Below are positions 25,308 through 32,565 of a stretch of 58,872 nt of DNA, in pieces. Where the stretch lies: contig CAJTTH010000017.1 of NCBI GenBank assembly GCA_910579125.1, forward strand, positions 1 through 58,872. The letters are read 5' to 3'. Within the stretch, counting starts at the first letter, position 1. Every line of letters begins with the position of its first letter. A program made the position numbers and the translations under genes. The notes below the pieces were generated by a model. It was not told the DNA's origin. It worked only from the letters and a program-made list of their open reading frames with translations, and made no database searches. The stretch is from an uncultured Oscillospiraceae bacterium. GTDB taxonomy: Bacteria; Bacillota; Clostridia; Oscillospirales; Ruminococcaceae.

Positions 25308-25526
25308 TTAAATTTCCACCATTTCCGCGTCCTGTTTTCTGAGCGACAGCTCGTAACCGCGCACTGTGACCTCGATCGGGTCTCCGAGCGGCGCCACCTT
25401 GCGGACGTACACCTCCGTACCCTTTGTAATGCCCATATCCATAATTCTGCGCTTGACTGCGCCCTCACCGTTGAGTTTTTTTACTGTGACGGTCTCTCCG
25501 ATCTTCACACTGCGTAATGTTGCCAT
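25308..25526 (-). CDS. feoA: FeoA-family protein (second)
   Basis: 72 residues with the SH3-like FeoA fold: SVKIGETVTVKKLNGEGAVK, RRIMDMGITKGTEVYVRK, VTVRGYELSLRKQDAEMV. It probably binds FeoB or tunes its GTPase. It lies between another feoA and feoB; a 184-bp gap containing dispersed repeat II separates it from the first. Confidence 0.9.
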   Translation of the reverse strand: MATLRSVKIGETVTVKKLNGEGAVKRRIMDMGITKGTEVYVRKVAPLGDPIEVTVRGYELSLRKQDAEMVEI

Positions 25527-25607
25527 AGTCCTTCCTCCGTTCGTTTATGAACCTGTCCACATAGCCCGAAGCGCACGTATTATGCTGCGCAAAACACTGA
25601 TTGTGAA

Positions 25608-25693
25608 GCAAATTTTTCGCAGTCGTACTGTATGTACGTCAAGAAAAAATCACGAAGTTATGCGGAAAATTTGCTGCAATACGGGCATTGAGC
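25608..25693 (-). repeat. Dispersed hairpin repeat II, copy B (between the two feoA genes)
   Basis: On the minus strand it matches 3564-3648 block for block (GCTCAATGCCCGT, AATTTTCCGC, CTTCGTGA, TTCTTGACGTACATACAG, TACGACTGCGAAAA). The two ends also pair with each other (GCAAATTTTTCGCA and TGCGGAAAATTTGC), so the transcript could form a long stem. Confidence 0.75.
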
Positions 25694-25710
25694 AGCTGTG
25701 CGGACAGGTT

Positions 25711-25923
25711 CTATACCATAATTCTCTGCGCCGTTTCCTTTGACACGGCGACGCGTGATTCCTTGACGTTCACGATAACGTTACCGCCAAGTTCGTTGAC
25801 GATCTTCACAGAACCGCCGACGACAAACCCCAGATTTTCCAGAAACTTTTTGGTCTCGGGGCTGCCGCCGATCTTTTTTATCATACATTCCTCGCCCGTG
25901 TTCGCGTATGTAAGCGGCATCAT
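25711..25923 (-). CDS. feoA: FeoA-family protein (first)
   Basis: 70 residues: EECMIKKIGGSPETKKFLEN, LGFVVGGSVKIVNELGGNVI, VNVKESRVAVSKETAQRIMV. It has the FeoA/SH3 fold and differs clearly from the downstream feoA. It is the first gene after the operator-bearing promoter, so it leads the iron operon. Confidence 0.9.
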   Translation of the reverse strand: MMPLTYANTGEECMIKKIGGSPETKKFLENLGFVVGGSVKIVNELGGNVIVNVKESRVAVSKETAQRIMV

Positions 25924-25940
25924 AATATATCCCTCCGTTC

Positions 25941-25960
25941 GGGTTAGATGTCTCTAACCC
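25941..25960. promoter_or_regulatory. Palindromic operator 2 of the feo operon
   Basis: GGGTTAGATGTCTCTAACCC, a perfect inverted repeat with 8-bp arms. It lies in the leader between the start of transcription and feoA and shares the half-site GGTTAGA with operator 1. It resembles the GGTTAG/CTAACC core of DtxR/IdeR-type iron boxes. Confidence 0.8.
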
Positions 25961-25976
25961 GCGCCTTTAAAAATAT

Positions 25977-25994
25977 GGTTAGGACTTTCTAACC
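25977..25994. promoter_or_regulatory. Palindromic operator 1 of the feo operon
   Basis: GGTTAGGACTTTCTAACC, with 6-bp arms, ends about 7 bp downstream of the -10 box and covers the likely transcription start. A bound repressor would block RNA polymerase. A looser half-site (GGTTAGTCAAGACTA) lies at 26050-26064 beyond the -35. Confidence 0.8.
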
Positions 25995-26000
25995 AAGAAT

Positions 26001-26029
26001 ATAATAACCTTTTTTCCGTCCAAAGTCAA
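26001..26029 (-). promoter_or_regulatory. Promoter of the feo operon
   Basis: TTGACT (26024-26029), a 17-bp spacer and TATTAT (26001-26006) on the minus strand, directly followed by the two operators. Confidence 0.75.
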
Positions 26030-26135
26030 GAGGATTTACGGATTTTTTTGGTTAGTCAAGACTATTTTGGCGATTATTTAATTTCTCCGCCAAAACCCGC
26101 AGATATTTTTGTGCATTATTCACAACAAAACTCAA

Positions 26136-26164
26136 TTGAATATTGTATCGGAAAGTGATATAAT
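26136..26164 (+). promoter_or_regulatory. Promoter of the MATE gene
   Basis: TTGAAT (26136-26141), 17-bp spacer, TATAAT (26159-26164). It is divergent from the feo promoter. Confidence 0.8.
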
Positions 26165-26235
26165 TATACTTGTAATTGCCGAAAACAATGCCGGTTCAAA
26201 ATATTTCACGTAAAACAGGGAGACATATACAAATT

Positions 26236-27630
26236 ATGAGCAAACAATATCAAATGGATATGTGCAGCGGACCCGTACTTAAAAAGCTGCTGCTTTTTTC
26301 TCTGCCGCTTATGGCTTCGGGCGTTTTGCAGCTGCTGTTCAACGCCGCCGACGTTATCGTTGTCGGACAGTTCGCGGGAGATAACTCAATGGGAGCTGTC
26401 GGCTCCACGTCCTCGCTTATCAATCTTTTCACAAATCTGTTCGTGGGGCTGTCGGTTGGCGCGAACGTCGTCGCGGCGCGCGCTCACGGCGCGAACTCCG
26501 TCTCGGATATGCACGACACCGTTCACACGTCAATACTGTTGTCGATGATATGCGGCACTGTTCTGGCGATAGTGGGCTTTATTCTCGCGCCCGAAATGCT
26601 TGTGCTTATGGACGCGACTGAAAATCTGCTGCCGCTCGCAACTACATACCTGCGCATCTACTTCCTCGGAATGCCCGCGACTATGGTGTATAACTTCGGC
26701 AGCGCCATTCTCCGCGCAGTCGGCGATACAAAACGGCCTCTCTACTTCCTTACGGCAGCGGGCGTTATCAACGTATTGTTAAATCTCCTGTTTGTTATCG
26801 TATTGAGAATGGACGTTGCGGGCGTTGCGCTGGCGACGGTAATTTCGCAGATCATTTCCGCGGGACTTACGGTAATGTGCCTTATCAAGGACAACACCGA
26901 AATTCACCTCGATATAAAGCGGCTCAGAATACGAAGACGCATTCTCTTTGCGGTGATGAGAGTGGGCTTGCCGGCAGGGTTTCAGGGCACGATTTTCTCG
27001 CTGTCAAACGTCGTTATACAGTCGTCGATAAACAGCTTCGGCAGCGACGCGGTGGTTTCGGGGAACTCCGCCGCGTCCTCGATAGAGGGCTTTATCTATA
27101 TGGCGATGAATACGTTCTATCAGGCGGCGATATCGTTCACGGGACAGCACATGGGCGCGAAAAAGTACTCCCGTATACCGAAAATACTGATAAGCTCGCT
27201 GCTGTGCGTTACGGGAACGGGGCTGATACTCGGCTGGGCGGCGTTTATGCTCGGACGTCCGTTGCTCGGCATCTACTCCAACAGTCCGATAGTCGTCGAC
27301 GCGGGAATGGTGCGGCTGTCCGTTATCGCGACGACCTACGCACTGTGCGGAATGATGGACGTTATGGTGGGAATGCTGCGCGGTCTGGGATATTCGATAA
27401 TGCCTATGATAGTATCGCTGCTCGGCGCCTGCGGACTGCGTATCCTTTGGATAGCGACGGTCTTTCAGCTCCCCGAATACCACTCGCCGCGCACGGTTTA
27501 TCTCTCCTACCCGATGTCATGGGGAATTACGCTGCTCGTTCATATAATCTGTTACGTTATTATATGGCGGAAGCTCAGACGGCGCGAGAGTGAATACTTC
27601 ATCAGCGAAAAAACGGAAACGGCGCGATAA
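26236..27630 (+). CDS. MATE-family multidrug/cation exporter
   Basis: 464 residues with twelve predicted membrane helices. The start is set at 26236 (MSKQYQMDMCSGPVLKKLLL), the usual MATE N-terminus, with GGGAGA upstream; a TTG-initiated extension at 26176 overlaps the region just after the promoter and is unlikely. Family motifs: LFSLPLMASGVLQLLFNAAD, VIVVGQFAG, GAVGSTSSLINLF, VGLSVGANVV. It belongs to the DinF/NorM-like branch common in Clostridia and probably exports drugs or metabolites with Na+ or H+. The substrate is unknown. Confidence 0.9.
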   Translation: MSKQYQMDMCSGPVLKKLLLFSLPLMASGVLQLLFNAADVIVVGQFAGDNSMGAVGSTSSLINLFTNLFVGLSVGANVVAARAHGANSVSDMHDTVHTSILLSMICGTVLAIVGFILAPEMLVLMDATENLLPLATTYLRIYFLGMPATMVYNFGSAILRAVGDTKRPLYFLTAAGVINVLLNLLFVIVLRMDVAGVALATVISQIISAGLTVMCLIKDNTEIHLDIKRLRIRRRILFAVMRVGLPAGFQGTIFSLSNVVIQSSINSFGSDAVVSGNSAASSIEGFIYMAMNTFYQAAISFTGQHMGAKKYSRIPKILISSLLCVTGTGLILGWAAFMLGRPLLGIYSNSPIVVDAGMVRLSVIATTYALCGMMDVMVGMLRGLGYSIMPMIVSLLGACGLRILWIATVFQLPEYHSPRTVYLSYPMSWGITLLVHIICYVIIWRKLRRRESEYFISEKTETAR

Positions 27631-27662
27631 TCTGGTATTATTAAATAATATCAAATTGAACA

Positions 27663-27690
27663 TTGTGGCATCTCCAAAATCTGCTATAAT
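27663..27690 (+). promoter_or_regulatory. Likely promoter of the ECF S-component gene
   Basis: TATAAT at 27685-27690 with a weak TTGTGG at 27663-27668 (16-bp spacer). The leader is about 40 nt, with no room for a riboswitch. Confidence 0.55.
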
Positions 27691-27734
27691 ACAATTATTA
27701 ACAGAAAAAACACAGACAAAAGGAGATAACACAA

Positions 27735-28286
27735 ATGAACAAAGATAAACATATGTCACACGAAAAGCTGCTGCGGCTCTGCTATGCGGCAATGTTTGCG
27801 GCGCTTATTTTTGCGGCGACAAAGCTGATACAGATACAGACTCCGACAGGCGGTTTTGTGCATTTCGGCGACTGCTTCATCCTGATCGCGGCATGGACGC
27901 TGGGTCCCGTTTACGGGTTTGCAGCGGCAGGTATCGGCTCGGCAGCGGTCGATCTTATGGGCTACGCGCAGTACGTTCCCGGAACGTTCTTCATCAAGGG
28001 AATGATGGCGCTTGCGGCGGCTCTGATAGTCCGTGCGTTCATGAAGAAAAACAGCGGGCTTCGCTTTGCGGGATTTATCGTAAGCGGTCTGGCGGCGGAA
28101 TTTATTATGATCGGCGGCTATTATCTTTATGAGGCAACGCTTGTCGGCTACGGCTTTGCGGGAGCGCTCGAGGGCATTCCCGGAAACTGCCTGCAGGGCG
28201 CGTTCGGAGCGATATTTGGCGTTATTCTGTTCAAGGTGATCGCCAGAACGGGCATTCTGAAAAAGATGAACGCTTATGCCGTATAA
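27735..28286 (+). CDS. ECF transporter S component
   Basis: 183 residues with five or six membrane helices. The motifs FAATKLIQIQTPTGGFVHFG and FGDCFILIAAWTLGPVYGF are typical of energy-coupling-factor substrate-binding subunits for vitamins or related small molecules. The family resembles unassigned ECF-S proteins rather than clear BioY or ThiT. The EcfA/EcfT module is not in the window, so it must be shared. AGGAG precedes the ATG. It converges with a MocR-type regulator across a bidirectional terminator. Confidence 0.85.
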   Translation: MNKDKHMSHEKLLRLCYAAMFAALIFAATKLIQIQTPTGGFVHFGDCFILIAAWTLGPVYGFAAAGIGSAAVDLMGYAQYVPGTFFIKGMMALAAALIVRAFMKKNSGLRFAGFIVSGLAAEFIMIGGYYLYEATLVGYGFAGALEGIPGNCLQGAFGAIFGVILFKVIARTGILKKMNAYAV

Positions 28287-28301
28287 TTATCGAACAAAAG
28301 C

Positions 28302-28330
28302 AAAAAACGCGGTGCTCTGCCGCGTTTTTT
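28302..28330. terminator. Bidirectional terminator
   Basis: AAAAAACGCGG, loop, CCGCGTTTTTT. Strong in both directions, it serves the ECF-S gene (rightward) and the MocR-type gene (leftward, whose stop lies at its edge). Confidence 0.9.
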
Positions 28331-29681
28331 ATTTCTTGTCCAAAATCTCCGATAATCTTTGCTCGTCCGCGCCGCCGTAATTCACCACAAACAGCCCCTC
28401 AGCGCCCTTTTTATCGGAATAATACCGTGAGAGCGGAGTTATTTTAATGCCGCATTTTGAGCATTCGGCGATCATCTGCGGAGCGCTCTCCACCGCTTCG
28501 ACCGTAAAATGCAGCCCCGCGTTCTCCTCGGAAATTACCGACCCGGGATAACGCGAGATAAGCTGCAAAACCAACTCGCGGACGCGCCGAAAACGCTTTT
28601 TTGTGCGGTTGATGTGCCGCTCGAAATAACCCTCCGAAATAAACCGCGCCAACGTGTACTGCTCAAAAGCGGGCACGGAGCACGCGTAAAAGCCCAGCTT
28701 TTCGCGCCAGAGCCCGTACAGCTCCTCGGAAAGGCACATATAGCTTATACGCACCGACGGCGCTATTGTCTGCGAAAACGTGTTCATATAGATAACGCGC
28801 CCCGTTGCGTCCGAGCCGAACATTGTCGGAACGGGCTTTCCGCTCCAGCGCAGCTCGCTGTCGTAGTCGTCCTCGATAACGTAACGCCCGCCGCCCTCTG
28901 CCCAGCGCATTATTTCCCGCCGACGCGAAATCGGCATTACGATCCCCGTCGGATAGTGGTGAGCGGGCGAAATATGCGCCGCGTCAACGCGTTTTTCATA
29001 CAGCGCATCTGCGCTCATTCCCAAACCGTCAAGCGGAATATACTCAAATCTCACACCGTTCAGCTCGTAGATCTTCGGGAGCTTTTCGTAGCCGGGGTCT
29101 TCAATTCCGTAGACCTTATCTCTGCCCAGCAGCTGTATCAGCAGATTGTACAGATACTCCGTTCCCGCGCCTGTGATAATGCGCTCGGGCGGCTGATAGA
29201 AACCTCTCGCGCGGTAGAGGTATCCCGAGATCGCGCGGCGCAGCTCCTCCGCGCCGCCGCTGCGGACAGGCTGTAAAAGCGCCGTTCCCTTTTCGAGAAT
29301 AACCGACCGCATAAGCCTTGTCCACACCGAAAAAGGGAAATCGCCCGCCGACGGCTCAAAAGCGCCCTCGCCGACCGGCTCTTCCTTTTCGTTATCGGGA
29401 AGTTCGCCGCGCGTTAATTCGGCATACTGCGTCTCGACCGCTCCGCCGCTGTACTGAACGTAATATCCGCTCCGCTCGGCGGCACGGACGTAACCCTCGG
29501 CGATAAGCTGAGAATACGCGTTCTCGACTGTGACAACGCTGATTTGCTGCTGCTCCGCAAGCGCGCGTTTCGACGGGAGCTTTTCGCCCTCGCTCATCTT
29601 CCCCGACAGAATATCGTCCCTGATATTCTCGTAGAGCTGCTCGTACAACGGCTTTGCGGAATTTTTATCCAATGCTCTCAT
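28329..29681 (-). CDS. MocR/PdxR-type regulator (GntR HTH + aminotransferase fold)
   Basis: 450 residues. An N-terminal GntR winged helix (PLYEQLYENIRDDILSGKMS, GEKLPSKRALAEQQQISVVT) is followed by a fold-type I aminotransferase-like domain. The PLP-Lys region is not obvious: the segment YMNTFSQTIAPSVRISYM has Gln-Thr where many homologues have SKTLxPxLRxGY, so the Schiff-base lysine may be lost. Start at 29681 (MRALDKNSAKPLYEQ) with GGGAG upstream, overlapping the radical SAM gene by 17 bp. Effector and target are unknown. Confidence 0.85.
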   Translation of the reverse strand: MRALDKNSAKPLYEQLYENIRDDILSGKMSEGEKLPSKRALAEQQQISVVTVENAYSQLIAEGYVRAAERSGYYVQYSGGAVETQYAELTRGELPDNEKEEPVGEGAFEPSAGDFPFSVWTRLMRSVILEKGTALLQPVRSGGAEELRRAISGYLYRARGFYQPPERIITGAGTEYLYNLLIQLLGRDKVYGIEDPGYEKLPKIYELNGVRFEYIPLDGLGMSADALYEKRVDAAHISPAHHYPTGIVMPISRRREIMRWAEGGGRYVIEDDYDSELRWSGKPVPTMFGSDATGRVIYMNTFSQTIAPSVRISYMCLSEELYGLWREKLGFYACSVPAFEQYTLARFISEGYFERHINRTKKRFRRVRELVLQLISRYPGSVISEENAGLHFTVEAVESAPQMIAECSKCGIKITPLSRYYSDKKGAEGLFVVNYGGADEQRLSEILDKK

Positions 29682-30591
29682 TATCGAAAAGTCTCCCTTG
29701 AAAGGTATCCGAATCCGCCATTCGCTTGTCAAGTCCGCCCAGAACGGATATTTTGTCCACGCTCCAAAGCGGTGCGGCGAGCAAGCTCTTGTCGCCGTCG
29801 CCCGTCACACGTTCAACGACCGTCTCGGGAGGCAGCAGCTCGAGCTGCCGCACGGTGACGTCGATATAATCGTCCTTTTCTATCGGAGAATATTCACCGT
29901 TACAATACATCCCGTACAGCGGCGTTCCGCGCAGAACGTGCATTGAATGTATCTTAACGCCGTTCGGACGCAGTTTTCCGAGCGCCCTTGCTGTCTCAAG
30001 CATCATCTCGCAGGTTTCGCCCGGCAATCCGTTGATAATGTGAACGCAGACACGGATATTACGCTCCTTCAGCAGCTCATAGCCGCGCAGAAAATCCGCA
30101 AAGCTGTGCCCTCTGTTGATCAGCGCGGCAGTTTTATCATGTATAGTTTGCAAGCCTAACTCAACCGTCAGCGGCAAAGAAAATTCACTTAAAATGCGAA
30201 CCTTTTCCTTGTCAAGACAATCGGCACGAGTGGCGACCGATACTGCGAACGCGCCGAGTTCTTTCGCTTCATCAAGCATCTCGCAAAGCCGTCCGGGAGT
30301 GCAGTAAGTATTGGAATGCAGCCCGTAATACAGCATTATTTTCGCGTTCGGACATTTGGCGTGAATACGCGCTTTCTCGGCTGCAAACTGCTCCGCGACC
30401 GTGCGTCCGTCGCGCGGAGTCTGCGCGCAGAATATACAGCCGCCGCGCCCCTTGCACCCGTCAATATTCGGACAGCTTAGCCCCGCGTCGACGGTTGCCT
30501 TGTACACTCTGCCGCCGTATGTCGTTTTATTGTGATAAGCAAGCGTGTGATAGCGCTTGTTATCATCGGAATAAGGGAAAGGCGATCTCAT
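29665..30591 (-). CDS. TIGR01212-family radical SAM protein (YhcC-like)
   Basis: 308 residues. The radical SAM cluster CPNIDGCKGRGGCIFC is of the long-spaced CX7CX2C style typical of TIGR01212. Further family motifs are VELGLQTIHDKTAALINRGH and RVCVHIINGLPGE. Function is not known for the family; tRNA-related roles have been proposed for relatives. It lies 22 bp after the ABC exporter gene and overlaps the MocR gene, so it belongs to that transcription unit. Confidence 0.9.
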   Translation of the reverse strand: MRSPFPYSDDNKRYHTLAYHNKTTYGGRVYKATVDAGLSCPNIDGCKGRGGCIFCAQTPRDGRTVAEQFAAEKARIHAKCPNAKIMLYYGLHSNTYCTPGRLCEMLDEAKELGAFAVSVATRADCLDKEKVRILSEFSLPLTVELGLQTIHDKTAALINRGHSFADFLRGYELLKERNIRVCVHIINGLPGETCEMMLETARALGKLRPNGVKIHSMHVLRGTPLYGMYCNGEYSPIEKDDYIDVTVRQLELLPPETVVERVTGDGDKSLLAAPLWSVDKISVLGGLDKRMADSDTFQGRLFDNESIG

Positions 30592-30613
30592 TTTTTCCTC
30601 CCCAAATGCGGAA

Positions 30614-32383
30614 TCAAACGCTCTGCGCCGTATAAAGTTTATAATAGTCGCCCTTTTTCGCCATAAGCTCGTCGTGAGTTCCCGCCTCGGTAATGCCCTT
30701 ATTGGAAACGTACATTATCTTGTCGCAGCTTCTGATAGTCGAAAGTCTGTGCGCGATTATAAAGCTGGTTCTGCCCTTTAACAGGTGATTAAGACCGTTC
30801 TGAAGATAACGCTCGGTTTTCGCGTCAATGGAGCTTGTCGCCTCGTCGAGCACCAGAATTTTCGGGTCGGAGACTATCGTCCTCGCAAACGCGATAAGCT
30901 GCTTCTGCCCCTGCGAAAGCCCGCCGCCGCGCTCGTTGACTACCGTATTGTAGCCGTCCTTCTGGCTCATTATGTAGTCGTCGATACCGACTATTTTACA
31001 CGCCTCGCGGCACTCCTCCAGCGTCGCGTCAAGTCTGCCGTAGCGGATATTGTCAAGCAGCGTTCCGCTGAAAATAAAGCTGTCCTGCAGCATTATGCCC
31101 ATCTGCGAACGCAGCGACTTCAACGTCATCTTCGAGATATCGCTCTCGTCAATGCGCACCGTGCCGCCGTTTAAATTATAAAAGCGCGATATTAAGTTTA
31201 CGATAGTCGTCTTACCCGCGCCCGTAGGTCCTACAAGCGCTATGCTCTGCCCCGCCTTAACGTCAAACGAGAGGTTCTCAAGTATGTTTATGCCCTCCTC
31301 GTAAGCAAACGTAACGTTTTCAAAATGCACGTCGCCGCGAATTTGAGGCATTTCCTCCGCGCCCTCGATATCGTGAACGGAAACGGGTTCGTCCATAAGC
31401 TCGAAAATTCGCTCCAGATATGCGACCGCGTTGATGACCGTATTCATAAGGTTTGACAAATTCATTAGCGGCTGCCAGAAACGCGCCGTGTAATCGGTCA
31501 TCGCGAGTATCGTGCCGAGCGAGAGCGTTCCGCGGAATGCCAGCAGTCCGATTGCGTATATCGCCGCCTGAACCGTAATGCTTATCACGTCCGTGGACGG
31601 CCAGACGAGGTTCGAGTAGCTTACCGCGCGCATCCAAGCGTGACGGTAATCGGACGCGAGACGCTCGTGTATTTCCTCGTTCTCCTCCTCGCGGACGAAC
31701 ATCTGCGCTATCTTCGCGCCGATGATATTCTCGTGATGATACGCGGACAAATTCGAGCTTTTATTTGACGCCGCCTGCCATGCCTTACGCTGATGGTTCT
31801 TGATAAACAGCATAACCCCGAAATATACGGGAAGTCCGCAGAGCGTTACCAGAGCCAGCTGCCAGCACACGATAAACATAAACACCGTGATAAAAAGCAG
31901 ATTGAATATCTCCAGTACAAAGTTAATAAGTCCGTTCGTCATTAAGTCCGAGATTGAGTTTATGTAATTTATAATTCTCGTGAGAATTTTTCCGTGCGGA
32001 CGGCTGTCGTAAAAGTCAAACGACAGCATCTGCATGTGCTCGAACAGATCTCGCCGAATATCGTACACGATATTCTGTCCGACCTCGGTCATAAGCTCCG
32101 CGCGCTTTTTCGTGAACAGCACGCTTACGATAATGCACGTCAGCACTCCCGCGCCGCTCAGCAGCAGCATTGGTATATCCGCGTGGTTGTCCATATAGTT
32201 ATCCACGGCATTCTTGACGATAATCGGAGACAACAGCCCGATTATCGCCGCTGCCGTGCTAAGCAGCATTGCCGCGATTATTTTACCCTTGTATTTCGCC
32301 GCGTATTTCAGCGACCGCTTTAAATGCCGCACGTCAAACGGCGTTTCAAGCGTTTCGTCTATGTCATATTTATTGCGTGCCAT
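30614..32383 (-). CDS. ABC exporter half, canonical-Glu subunit (type IV, heterodimer)
   Basis: 589 residues: six-helix membrane domain (residues ~35-320), then the nucleotide-binding domain. Walker A GPTGAGKTT, Q-loop MGIMLQDSFIFSG, signature LSQGQ (altered from LSGGQ), Walker B ILVLDEATSSID with the catalytic Glu, H-loop IAHRLST. The altered signature fits the degenerate side of a heterodimeric exporter whose partner is the gene just upstream. It is probably a multidrug or lipid/peptide exporter like BmrCD or TM287/288. Confidence 0.92.
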   Translation of the reverse strand: MARNKYDIDETLETPFDVRHLKRSLKYAAKYKGKIIAAMLLSTAAAIIGLLSPIIVKNAVDNYMDNHADIPMLLLSGAGVLTCIIVSVLFTKKRAELMTEVGQNIVYDIRRDLFEHMQMLSFDFYDSRPHGKILTRIINYINSISDLMTNGLINFVLEIFNLLFITVFMFIVCWQLALVTLCGLPVYFGVMLFIKNHQRKAWQAASNKSSNLSAYHHENIIGAKIAQMFVREEENEEIHERLASDYRHAWMRAVSYSNLVWPSTDVISITVQAAIYAIGLLAFRGTLSLGTILAMTDYTARFWQPLMNLSNLMNTVINAVAYLERIFELMDEPVSVHDIEGAEEMPQIRGDVHFENVTFAYEEGINILENLSFDVKAGQSIALVGPTGAGKTTIVNLISRFYNLNGGTVRIDESDISKMTLKSLRSQMGIMLQDSFIFSGTLLDNIRYGRLDATLEECREACKIVGIDDYIMSQKDGYNTVVNERGGGLSQGQKQLIAFARTIVSDPKILVLDEATSSIDAKTERYLQNGLNHLLKGRTSFIIAHRLSTIRSCDKIMYVSNKGITEAGTHDELMAKKGDYYKLYTAQSV

Positions 32384-32392
32384 TTTATTATT

Positions 32393-32494
32393 TTAAAGGC
32401 AAAAGCTCGCACCGCGCGGCTTTGCCGCGCTAGCCAACGGCAACTCCTCCGTTCGCTTCGCTCTCTTCGTCGTCACCGTTGCTTGCGACTTTTA
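32393..32494. repeat. Dispersed repeat I, copy 3 (between the two exporter genes)
   Basis: AAAGGCAAAAGCTCGCACCG at the left and TTGCGACTTTT at the right, with an interior nearly identical to copy 1 (CTAGCCAACGGCAACTCC and onwards). It sits in a 182-bp gap between two subunits of one transporter, in the same orientation relative to transcription as the other copies. Confidence 0.85.
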
Positions 32495-32565
32495 CCCATG
32501 CCTCTCCTTTTTGTAGATTTTAACTAGGCGTTGCGACTGTATTCATCGATCACGGAAAGCAAAGC

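Noticed and set aside
27635..27734. A riboswitch before the ECF S-component gene
   Set aside because: The likely leader is only about 40 nt and shows no conserved aptamer core.
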